Positions 34,869 to 46,620 of a DNA stretch of 64,000 nucleotides are shown in pieces (positions within the stretch are counted from its first letter, which is position 1; each line of letters begins with the position of its first letter). Under the pieces are notes generated by a model, which saw nothing but the letters and a program-made list of their open reading frames with translations, ran no database searches and had not been told where the DNA came from. A program made the translations under genes and the position numbers. The DNA lies in NCBI GenBank assembly GCA_963457665.1, contig OY735227.1, forward strand, positions 48,035,252-48,099,251. Reading direction: 5' to 3'. The DNA is from Thysanoteuthis rhombus. Lineage: Eukaryota > Mollusca > Cephalopoda > Oegopsida > Thysanoteuthidae.

Positions 34869-35796
34869 TCATGATTATCATAATTTTTTCACTGGTAGTA
34901 TTAGTTAAAGCAACAAGGATATAGACAAAAATAAAAATAATTAAAATCAAAATATTCTCGTATGAAACAACATTTTAAAATTTCATTTCAATATCAAATA
35001 TACAATGGTATGACATGTTTTTTCATCAAAAAAATGTATGTTTACATAAGATACGTTTGTTCATGTCTGTAACTCAGTCTCGCGACGAAGCCAATTACTC
35101 TTTATAGCAAAAAAAAAATTGAGTTTTGAATACATCAAATAAAACTTCATTTAAACATAAAAATCTTTTCTCTCTGAACTTTATTAGAAAATTTTCCGCT
35201 CAAAATGAAAGTGATTAGTTATTATTTGGTAGAAATCATTGACACTACTTTTTCCAACCGTGATTTGAAATCGCGTCCAAGTAATTTTTTTTTTTGGTGT
35301 TGAGTACGCAGGGATTTCTAATCTCTTGATACGCAAGGATTTTGCTAAGTTTGAATAAGTGTTGATTTCTGATATTAGGTATGCTGGAAAGACTCGTGGA
35401 AGTTGTTTTCAGCAGAAAATTTTTCTTTACCATGTTAGCAAAAATCACACAGAATGCCTGCGGAGCACAATCATACATTTCAAAGCGCCTAAATATGGAA
35501 AATTGATCTTTGGATTTCTTATACTAGAGGGTAGGGTGGGCCAGTGTACCTGTGACACAGACAGTCGCTAAGGCAAATGCCAAGGGGCGCCTATTATGTG
35601 TCTGAGACAGGTGGACTTTCTCAATAAAAATGGGAATTTGAAAGCATTAAATTGAACGGTTATCATAAAACAAATCCCAGATGTGAAGTCAGATTTCCTT
35701 GGAAAATTTGACTTAGATACAAGAAAAACAATTTGGAACGGAAAATCTTATGACCAGCAACAAGCTCAGCACAGGTAGACAGCAGTATTTGTATAC

Positions 35797-35823
35797 AGTT
35801 GTGACAAAATTATTCACCCCCCA
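35797..35823 (+). mobile_element. Tc1-like terminal repeat, single end
   Basis: TACAGTTGTGACAAAATTAT followed by TCACCCCC looks like the terminal inverted repeat of Tc1-type elements. I found no matching inverted copy downstream, so this is one end only. Confidence 0.35.
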
Positions 35824-37439
35824 CTATATATGGATAAAGCTGCAATACCTAAGATCTCCATTGAAATTTCATATGCATTTTCCACAAATGTGTAGTTATG
35901 CCTATCACATAATTTCATAATTTCAAACTTTTTTCTTGATTCATGCTACTTACTCAATGGTCAGATTTGAGAGTTTGCGATGAAAGCAACAAAAATTAAT
36001 CGAAGGACAAACTACACTGAAATTTATAATCAGAACTATTGTCAGGAAAAATCTTGAGTAGTCAGAACCCCAGGAAAAATATAGGATTTTTAACCAATGG
36101 CATTACAAAAATATTATTTCCGGTTTTGTATATAAATTTACAAATTATTCTTGTTTTTATCTCAGTCTGAAAGAACAGTTTTAAGTGTTTGTTTGAAAGA
36201 AATACACCAACAAAAACGTTAAATTTAAGATGAGGTTACAACAATAAAAATAGTACGGTTTTGATTAGAACGGCTTTTGCTGAACAAATAAATGTAACTA
36301 AGTATAAGCCGAAAAATCCATAAATTACAGTAAGATCTCGAGCCTATACGCTGGTTCAGTGAAGAGATGAACGAATTGACCCCGCTCCCTGAAATGGACA
36401 ATAGAACGAAAACAATTTACCCGTGTGTTGGATATTGGGTTAGGTTTCTTCTACCGAGACTGTTACTGATTACAATAGTCTATCGGAGAAGGTCAAAGAA
36501 TACCGTGATCAGAACGTTGTGCTAAAAATTAGAATAAATCTGTGAAAAATAATAATTTTGCTGTCCGTTACACCTGATTATGAATGATTTTAAAAAGTCG
36601 ACTCTTCTGCTTGAATTCACAACAATTTTAATTCATTTATTACTCCTACTTCACAAACCTAAATTTCAGTTACAGTAATAGTAACTATAGGGATATATAT
36701 AGAAAGCAAAAGTAACCTTCATCGACCACAACAGTTTCATTTGCCTTTTCATGCTAATCACAAAATCAGCAGCCGGTATATATGCACGAAAAAGATGATT
36801 AATATTGTTGAACATTCTTAGTAGAAATTTAGAAACACCGAAAGTGAGTAAATTCAGTTTAAATACACGCCGGGTAATTCCTAAAGAAAACTAAACGTTT
36901 ATTGACAACTAAAGGACTTCTATGAAGTGCTTCTTGATTGGACAGCAATATTTCTCTCTTTTCTGGTTGCTTAGAAGGACTTTTTCAGCTTACGATTGAT
37001 TAGAACGACAACAGACAAAACTCAATTTCTTGTTAGCTGCTTTTGCACAGAATATATGATCGAACTAGACAGCAAAAGGTTGCACGCTACAAGTCCCAGT
37101 AAACTCTAATGATTTTGTGTTATATACTTGAAAACAAATATTTAAATAAAAAAGAAGACAAAAATCAAAACCAAATGATTTTCAAGCAACAATAGTTAAA
37201 TAGAAAAAAAAAGTTATGAAAAATCATTCATCTAAGAGATACAGACCTCTGGTCTATCACGGAACAACAAAATGATGGAGAAAAACATATGATAACGAAT
37301 GTAGATATATGATATAGATTTAACCTCTGCTTAGCAGTGGCCTAATCCCTAAGGTATAGTCATATCGGACAGGTTCTCAAAGTTGTAAATTCAAATCTCA
37401 TTCTTTATATCCGATTTATGTTTGTTTACGAAGTGATTG

Positions 37440-38060
37440 TAGAACGTAAAACGATCTAGAAATAATGATTACCGAAAAAGTTCGTTCGGTTTATTGAGCG
37501 AAAATTGAAGAATTCTATTTTAAAATTTTGACAAAATAACTTTATTAAACGAAATTATTCTCTGCTACCTGTTGAAGTCTTTCAAGAATTGAATTTTTTT
37601 CATTCAGAGAGTTATGTAAATAAATGGTCATCCAAAAGTGCAATATCTGATAGATATGACGGAAGAGTGAAAAGTCATCTACCAAGCTCTGAGAGTTTTT
37701 ACCTGGTCACCAAAGAAAGATGTCATCCAGCATTATTTTGATTGAACATTGCGTCATTTTCCCTTTTTAGACTCTTTTCGTCAATTGCTGCCTTCAGTTA
37801 GTTTAGATGGAAGATGTAGGTGTATGAATCAATAGTTTGGTTTTCTGGAGAAAAGAAAACTCGTAATGAGGGATTCCATCCCAGTCTCACCAGTCCCAGC
37901 ATAATTTTCTTTGAATGAAGACCAGCCTTTGGTACAGACCAAAGGCATAATAAGCCGATAATTTTGCTTATATTTTTCCATCTTCCAAGTTGCAATCAGT
38001 AAACTTTTGTCATTTTTTGCCCTTTTTCTAAAAGCACATTGATATGACAGCTTTGACAAT
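37440..38060 (-). pseudogene. Mariner-like transposase remnant
   Basis: On the minus strand, with stops, the reading shows ENQTIDSYTY near 37840, then LKAAIDEKSL, then SLVTR.KLSELG near 37710 and LLDDHLF near 37635. These match in order the C-terminal half of mariner transposases (NQTI, LKAAI, TSLVTR, SDYHLF), and the last one includes the third catalytic Asp. Several stop codons show it is dead. The 5' half is unclear and no terminal repeats were recognised. Confidence 0.7.
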
Positions 38061-39205
38061 ACCCTTAAAAGCGGTATTTTTAATGGAGTTGAAATGAAAC
38101 ATTCTCAATACCATTTAACAAGAAAAGCAGAGCGAATTTTTAGCTGTCCTATAAACTCAGTGCGTGCAGTGATCACAATTTTTCTTTCTAACGGCTTTAT
38201 TCAACCTTTCGTGTAAATTGCATATTCCATCAAGAAAGAAAGATGCCAGTTTGAATTATACTAATTCTTTGGGGGAATTTTTCGATATCTTCGACGTGGA
38301 GTGTTGCATGGAGCTAAACAAGAGAGAATATAAAAGTGACAAGTTAGGACAAACATTGTCATACAGAAAAATCCCCAGCCGACATTTTCAAGGATTTCCT
38401 AATAAAAAGAATTACTTTAAAATTCATTTTTTCCATTTATAGGGTCAAAAGTAAGGGTGATTTTTCCTTTTACGGAATGTACGGTGAGGTGAAACTCTTT
38501 TTAGGGTTCAAAATTGAAAGGAGACCTTTTCTCCTCTTTAGAGGAAACTTTGCTTTCCCTTTTGGGGATTAGAAGTAAAGGAACTCTTAATTCTCTTTGG
38601 GGGGAAAATTTTAATTATGGAGTTGAGTAGTTACATCAATTTAATTATTTTCCGATGATTATAATATGCATCAGACTTGATGGCCAGCGAGGGTATAATT
38701 AATTACTAATTTTATTGCAGGTGTACTTAGTCACTCAAAAGAAACTGTAACGGCTTTTGGCAGCATGTTGTGTTGGGGTGATACATTAAATAAATGGGAA
38801 AAATGTTGATCAATTTATAAATTACATCTCTCGCCTTTTGCTGGGCAGTGATCACTGAAGGAGCCCAAATTTAAAAATGAAGCATGTGCAATCACTGCCA
38901 GACACAAACCCATTGAGCAGTTTAGCTAATACATACTGTAAATTAAACACCTAACGGAGAACCGATTTAGAGGAAAATTTCCAGTAAAACTGAAAAAACT
39001 ATTTCTCTAGACATGATAAAAAGTAAATATCTAATATTTCAGCCATCTACTTCCATAGCTGTGGCAAGTGCGCAAGATGGATACGTACATACCCACACGT
39101 TTTCATACTCAAGATGTTAATTTAGTGTTTTAGCTTATTGCTTTTAGCATTAGTACGGAATCTTTATTTTATACTATTCAGTAAAGAATACGCAACTAGG
39201 GGATT

Positions 39206-42200
39206 GTAGACGTGATTGCGTTGTTCTTACCAAATTGTACAAAATGAAGATTCCATAGTAATGCCAAATGCATTAACTTAGTGAACGTAACAAATCACTG
39301 ATATGATTGCGTTATTCTTACTAAATACCACAAAATACAGATTCCTAACAATGCTAAACACATTAACTTACTGAACCAAAAAATGTATTGACTTACTGAA
39401 TAAGACGAAATAAAGATTCCCCGGTAATGTTAAACAAAGCAACTTGATGAACCAAAAAACTGATATGATTGAATTGTTTTGATTGAATAAATCAGAAGAA
39501 AGATTCCATAGTAATGCCCAACAAACAACCTCTAGAAATGCTTATATGATTGCATTGCTCTTACTAAATACCACAAAATAAAGATTCCATTGTATTGTCA
39601 AACACATTGATTTGGTGTGAAAAAAAGTGCTGACGTGATTGTGTCGTTCTTACTAAATAACACAAAATAAAGATTTTCTAGTAATGTCAAACACATTTAC
39701 TTAGAGGACCAAAGATGACCTGACAAGACAGCATTGTTTTTATTAAATACAACAAAAAAGATTCCATGGTAACCCCAGACACAAGGAGTTAGAGAACTGT
39801 GACAAGTGCTGACATGATAAAGATTTCTTAGTAATACCAAACACATTAACTTGGTGTACAAAAAGTACTGACATGTTTGAATTATCTTTATTGAACAGCA
39901 CATGATAAAGATTCCATTGTAATGCCAAAAACAGTTACTTACCAAAAAATGTTGATATGATTGTATTAATTTTATCATATAGCACAAAATGAAGTATTGC
40001 CAAACATATCGATTTAGTGCTGACGTGATTGTATTGTTTTTATTAAATAGCACAACGTAAAAATTCCATAATAATGCCAAAAATATTACTCAATGAACCA
40101 AAAAAAGTGCTGATATGATTGTGATTTCTTTATTGAATTGCACATGATAAAGATTCCATAGAAATGTCAAAAATATCAACTTCATGAATTTAAAAAAGGG
40201 CTGACATGATTGCGTTGTTTTTATTTAGTAGCTTAATGGTTCTGTAGAGGAATGGGTTGAGGAATAGGTACCACAATTTTGTTGGAGACGAGGGAGTTGT
40301 GTCCTCGTGGTTTGGTGTTAGCGTCAGCGTCACTGGAGATGTGGAAGGAGAAAGGGAGATGTACGAAGAGATGTATGAACTTAGACGCAAAGATGAAACA
40401 AAGTAAAAAGAACGCATACAAGTATTTGGATGAAAAAAATAAGACGTACATTTAATACTAGGACATTAATGACAAATGACGAATGGAAATCAAGTACATA
40501 TAATAATAACATAAATCTGATCGATCGCGTAAAGAGATTAGAAGAGATAGTGAAAGGTGGAAGTTTTCTTTTCGTTGATAGTACAGTTGTCGGAGTCGAA
40601 GCAGAGTTTTCTGAACTGCTTGTGAATCCGTGTGGCTTAGATCATACCCCAAAATACGTTGAAACCGGGTTCAGTGTGCGAGCCAGACTGCCAAGTCAAG
40701 TGTGTGACTTTGGGGCTATTTTCTGACGGTGATAAACACTCGGCGGATAAACCATGAAAGACAGAGTACATGGAGTTTTATCCATGCATTTTTCCCGGAG
40801 TGAAGAAAATTAGAAAAGATTATGGAAACTATCAGAGAGTAAAAAGCATTGCTATTTCATTCATGAGAGTGAAAGGTGCATATGCGTTTGGAGCACGTGG
40901 TGAGAACACGGTGGCGTAGTTGCTTAGCTGTGCGTATGTGTGATGCCTAAACACCGGTAAAGTGAAAAGGGCAAAGTTAGTACAGAGATAGGTTACGGTG
41001 GAAAAATGGTCAATATCAGATCGGCCAGGAGGTCGGCGAAATGATAACGATCTTAGAGAGAAAGAAAGAGAGTGAAATAGTAGCCAGCAACAAGTGTTGC
41101 AGCCAAAAGCATAACCAGCTAGAGGTGCTGGTGGAAGTGACATTTTCGATATCTAGCTTAAAGAAGGGCTTCGTATTTAATTCCGAACTAAAAGTATAGG
41201 GGGCGCTACAGCACGAAATGAAAAATGCATAGTAATGCCAAACACATCAACTTATTGAACTAAAAGGGCGTGATAGTGTTGTTTCTATTAAAATACACAA
41301 CAAATAGATGCCTTAGAATGCCAAACACATCAACTTCGTGAACCAATAAAAGTGCCGATGTGATTTCATTGTAAATAAATGGCAAAAAAAAAAAAAGAAA
41401 AAAAGATTCCAGGGTAATTTCCAAACATACTATTGGGTATGCAGGGAAAACGCTGACATGATTGTGTTTTAGCTTTTTAATAACACATAATAATTCCTTA
41501 GTAATGCCAAACACATCAACTTGTACAAAATACTGGCATGATTGCACTGTTTTTAGTGAAAGATTCCCAAGTATTACCATTTTTATTAATATTAAGATTT
41601 TTATTGATACTAAAATATCAAATATTAACCAGCACAAAATGAAGATCCTAAACAAAGCAAGTAAGTGAACTAATAAAAGTGCCGAAGTGATTATATTGCT
41701 CCTACTAAATACTACAAAATAGCAATTCCATGGTAATGCCAAACACATCAAGTAAGTGAGCCAAACAAATTGCTGGCGTGATTGCTCTGTTCTTATTAAA
41801 TTGCACAGAATAAAGATTCTATAGTTATGGCAAACATATATTTAGTGAACTGAAAAAATTGCTGACATGATTGTTGTTTTTATTAAATAGCATAGTAAAG
41901 TAAATATTCCTAAGTAATGCCAAACACATTAAATCAATGAAACAAAAAAGTTCAGATATCATTGAATGATTTCTATTGAATAACACGGAATGAAGATTCT
42001 ATAGTAATGCCAAAGACATTAACTTGGTGAGCAATAAAACTGTTGACATAATAGTATTGTTTTTAATGAATAGCACAAAATGAATATTCCCAAGTACAAA
42101 GAAAATTGCTTGGATGGTTTCGTTGTTCTTACTAAATAGCACAAAATAAAGATTCCATCGTTATGTCAAAAATATTAACTAAGTGAAGTAGTATGTGCTG

Positions 42201-42605
42201 GTATGATTGCGTTGTTTTTATTAATTAACATGAAATGAAATTTCCATCGTAATACCAGACACATCAATTTGATGAACCAAAAAAATGCTGACAATTGCGT
42301 TGTTTTGTTAGATAGCACAAAATAAAGATCCCATGCTAATGCCAAAAATTTTAACTCGGTGAAATAAAAAAAGAGCTGACATTATTGTGTTGTTTTTATT
42401 AAAAAGCCAAAAATAATGATTCCCAAGTATTGCCAAAAATATCAACTTAGTGAACAAAAAGAAAGTCCTAACATGATTACGTTGTTTATATTAAATAGCT
42501 CATGATGAAGTTTCCCAAGTAATTCCAAACATTAATGTAGTGAGCAATAAAAGTGCTGAACTGATTGTTTTGTTCTCACTGAATAGCACAAAATACAGAA
42601 ATCAC
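39206..42605. repeat. Minisatellite array 1, ~90-bp unit
   Basis: The block repeats a pattern about every 90 bp: 'GATTGCGTTGTTTTTATTAA', 'ATAGCACAAAATAAAGATTC', 'CATAGTAATGCCAAACACAT', 'AACTTAGTGAACCAAAAAAG', 'TGCTGACAT'. Copies are diverged and vary in length from about 60 to 110 bp; roughly two dozen can be followed. The array is split by the interspersed repeat at 40236-41210. Minus-strand open frames inside it repeat the same peptide pattern and are not genes. Confidence 0.85.
40236..41210. repeat. ~970-bp interspersed repeat, copy 2 (LTR-like)
   Basis: This copy matches 26168-27125 from ATGGTTCTG to GGGGGCGCTACA. It sits inside minisatellite array 1: the array motif continues on both sides (TTTATTTAGTAGC before, GCACGAAATGAAAAATGC after), so it was inserted into an existing array. 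It has no coding frame of note. Confidence 0.75.
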
Positions 42606-45199
42606 GAAAAAAATATGAAGTTAACAATTGCTTTTATTTCTCTTCTTAATTTTTGATTTTATCATTTCAATTACTCAATTCGTCGACGTTGAACAAATTT
42701 AATGATTTGTACGAAAATTGACAAACATTGTAAGATTAGGATTTTTTCTGGGTTCCATATTTACTTATTAACGTTTCTGTTTTGATGAATAAATATACTT
42801 ATTCGTTTATCGAGCGTAATGATATTTTGATAGATTTTAAATCTTTCATTTGGTAAGTTTACTCTCAATATCTATTTTCTCAGGAGTTTCATTCTAATAT
42901 TTCCAACTAAGTTCCGATTCTTACTGGTGAAGGTGTATATTCTATTCATGTATTTTAGAATATTTTAAGACATTTTCAAGTTTGCTAAAACATTTTAATA
43001 TTCATCTGAAACATTATATAAATAATTTAGATCCTATTTACCTCTGCCAACGTGGAGCTGTATATATGCCTCTCTTTCCCCCCTTCTGTCTTTACCTCTG
43101 CCTACCTGTCTGTCTGTACCACATGATATCTCTATAGGTAGATTCCAATGAAAGCTAAAACTGAAAAAAAAGTGATTAAATCTTGGGGCAGATCTAGGGA
43201 TTAATATTTTTCGATTGACTTAGTATACGCAGTTGGCAAACGTACGTACTCTCTGAATGCATTGAAATTAATGTTCATGTTTTTGAGAATTTTTATTAAC
43301 CTAAAATAGAAGTATTTTTCTGAATTGCGTGGAAGCATCAATTTTGATAGAATCAACATTCTTGGACCAATTACAGATCGTCAGTTTTTTTGTTTTTTTT
43401 AGCAAAAAGTCATGAATGTTTTGTTATAATCAATTCATGTGATTGTATTTATTTCAGGTATTTAGAAATCTGGACAACACGGTTAAAATAGAATCCCGCC
43501 AGAATTTCGAATGCTGATTTCTCCGGCTGGAAGATCCAACCTAAATATAAGATTAGTGTAACACAATCATTCTGCCCGATTTTCTCTACTTGGTCGAATG
43601 CCACACAAGGTTAAGCTGATTAAATATCAATTTTTGAAAAGACATACTAGTGAATGAACTTATCTACTGTCCATAAACGATCTGGACTCACGTGTACCGG
43701 TGATCATTTGCCCAGACTTTCTTAATCGGTTATTTCCTCTCTTTTTCTTCTTTTCCTTCTTTCTAACTTACCTGCCTGCGTATTTTGCATCATTTGATCG
43801 TGACTCTTTTACACCGTCTTTTGTAACCAATCTTCCTCAATATGAGTATCCGTAAAAGCTTTCTGGCGACTTGGTGCAAACACTGCATTTAATTCACTTA
43901 TCTCTCTATCTGTTGCGCCCAAAACTGAACCAACCACCTTTTGATAATCTAGCCTGGTTAAACGCATCATTAAAAGAACCACTAATCAGGCTTCATTCGA
44001 TTGATAAATCGAACGACGTTAGGCCCGTTATGTCACATATTTCCATAACTAATAATTTTTCAATAATTTTTTTTATGTATAGGAACAAACTTGATAACCA
44101 AGGCTCTTCTTGACATCTCCATTTCTATAAAAAAATGCTACGTAGTAGTCTATTCTAAACTGGCTTTTTTTTATCACGATCGATCTTACTGATTTTAACA
44201 TGTGTTTTCTTTTCGGTATTTTTATGTTGTTTTATTTTTTCATACACAAATGTCTCATTTGTCGAATCATCATCCTGTTTGTTTGTCTAAACATTTATAT
44301 TTGTCTTTGTTTCGATTACAGACTCTTTTTAATCACTGCGTCCATATTCATACATGCTGCACGTAGATTCTACTTCCCCAAAAAGAACTGCCATGGCGAA
44401 TAGCGCATCTCCCTTCATCAACACTTATCGTGACGTCAGCATGAAGCAGTAAACGAACTGACATATTGCACATGTGGCTAGATTTGAGGTTTCGTACCTA
44501 AAGCTAATATCTATTTTCGTATTTAATTTTAACTAAAAATAAAGGAGTCGCTACATAAGTGAGAGTAAATGTAATGTAGCAAAATTTGTGAGGGTTTCTT
44601 GTTTTTTGGTATTGACTCCATCAAGATATAATTTATAGTATACTATAAGAAGTTTCCAATAGATAAATTTAGATGCATGCTTACCAGTACTTGGAAGGGG
44701 TGTGTATGTTATATTGCAGTTAATTAGGGGGAAAAGGCTTTAAAGCTTGGGAGAAACAAATCACAAAGGAATAGACGACAAAGTTTCTGCATGTAAAAAT
44801 ATTACACTATTTATTGATGTATTGGAATTATAATCAAATAAGAGAAATGATTTTTGTTATATGTAGTGAATGTAAAGCCTTTTCAATGCGTAAATTTGAA
44901 GTCTGTAACCAAGATACTTAATTTAAGTTGTAATTGAGCCATTGCGTTGTTATATTCACCTGTTGATTGTCAAGGGGATTTTTCAAGACTGTCCTGTTAT
45001 CTTTCGGATTCAGCTGAATAAATATGGGTTTTGTTCCCATACAACTTTAGGCATTTTCTGGAAACTCTCGTCATTTTATGGTAGAAGGGGATAATTTCCC
45101 AGAAAAACATTTCTCTTTATTTCGGCAATTTCAGGAAAAATATTCAGCCTTCGGCGAGTTCTCAGGTATATTTAATTTAGTCTTAGGTAAATTGACAAA

Positions 45200-45262
<63 letters not shown>

Positions 45263-45387
45263 CGTGTATTTGTAGTATGTTCAACTAAGATATTTTGTTT
45301 AGATGTATTTTTATTTAATAGAATCTTTATATATAGATATTATTAAATTGGGATGACTACACTACTTTCTGCCTAGGAAATAGAGCG
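42606..45387. other. Intergenic spacer, middle part
   Basis: This part has no recognisable gene. A short diverged copy of the end of the ~970-bp repeat lies at about 44471-44555 (CGTATTTAATTTTAACTAAA, then AGTCGCTACA). A (GA)n run lies at 45203-45259. The open frames at 43871-44113 and 44200-44403 have no recognisable content. Confidence 0.55.
45203..45259 (+). repeat. (GA)n microsatellite
   Basis: An uninterrupted run of about 28 GA units in the spacer between the two hemocyanin genes. Confidence 0.95.
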
Positions 45388-46620
45388 TTAAAATGCATGT
45401 AGAGATTTGATAGTAAAAATGCGAGCTTTCATTTCTCTACTTGATTTTTCGCATTTATTTTTCTGTTCTTCAATTCCATTGGAATTTGATTGAGAGTTAT
45501 GCAGCATAAAATTGACGAAACCTTTTGTATTCACGGTTTCTGGAATGAATGCTAGTCTATCCATAGAAATAGTATCATGTACATTTTCTGATATTTCAAA
45601 GTTTAAATGATTCTCTTTACGGCTCAATGCTTTATAGCGTCCTGAGTATTGAGCTTCTAGAAATTTTCTAACTCTGTCTGTAACCACACGTATTCACATT
45701 TTTCAAGTCTATTTGTATATAAAAATCGAGTACAGAATGTATGCACCCTCTTAATAATGCGTCCACGTCGAATCTTTTTTTGATTAATTGCTTTACTGGT
45801 AAGTTTGATACTACAATTTATTCGTATTCATATCGATTCATGATTGGGGAACTTGCGTATTAGTGCCAGTTACAGCACTAAATGAAGAGTGAAATATCTC
45901 ACTTGGTATCATTTTGATGCTGCAACGATTGCTATTTTGGGAGTTTAATGAACACGGTCCCATTTGTTTATTGGTGCTAGGATGTCGTTCTTGGTCTGTT
46001 GAAGCCCATTATTTTCGACAATTCTGAAAACAATTTCGATTTGAGTTGGGAGTCCCTATCCGTGATGACATGGAGTGGGACTCAAAATCTAGATATCCAC
46101 GTTTCAACAACCCCCCCAGCTGTAGTTTGTGCTGCTATTTCTATAAATGAACAAGCTTCTATCCATCAAGTACTTTTATCGATACGCATTAGTAAATAGT
46201 AATAGGGTTAGAAGTAGGAGTCGGTGAGTTTTGCAACTGGAAAGGCCAACAATATCCACATGTATTGCTTAGAAGCGAGGAGAAAGCAATTCAAATGGAT
46301 GAAATGCACTCATAGTATGTTTGATAATTCTAGCTCCTTGAAAAAGATCACATTCTTTACAACTTGTTCTATCATTTTGCTCATTTCTGGCCAATAATAC
46401 CAAAATTTTATGAATTCTATGAAAGCTAATGTTCCAGGATGAAATAAATTTTGTAAACTGTAAAACACAAACCTCTTGATCTTTTGTGTAACAAAAGTTC
46501 CTGGGTAATGTAGTGACACATTGCTTAGTAGAGTTTGATCTTTGTTTAGTGAATACGGTTTCAATTTATCATGAAATTGCTTGGTTTCTGTGCCCGTGAC
46601 TTGACTTGGAACTGGAATGC
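45388..46620 (-). pseudogene. Ty3/gypsy-like integrase remnant
   Basis: On the minus strand, in order: LFHPGTLAFIEFI..YYWPEM near 46430-46380 (integrase zinc-finger region), IHVDIVG near 46260 (start of the catalytic core), VITDRDSQLKSKLFSELSK near 46070-46010 (core around the second catalytic Asp), and YSGRYKALSR...SMDRL near 45640-45555 (C-terminal GPY-like module). Several stops and shifts break the frame. No reverse transcriptase part or LTRs were seen next to it. The right end runs straight into minisatellite array 2. Confidence 0.7.

Larger units (their letters stand above)
34870..39205. other. Intergenic spacer, left part
   Basis: This part of the spacer is AT-rich and without genes. 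It contains a Tc1-like terminal sequence near 35797 and a mariner remnant at 37440-38060. Small open frames at 35245-35571 and 38218-38442 have no recognisable content. Confidence 0.6.

Noticed and set aside
38218-38442. 74-codon open frame in the spacer
   Set aside because: No recognisable motif, no context and a length expected by chance in AT-rich sequence.
39697-40080. Minus-strand open frames in minisatellite array 1 as a repetitive protein
   Set aside because: The peptide repeat follows the DNA unit, is broken by stops in neighbouring units and shows no start or splice support.
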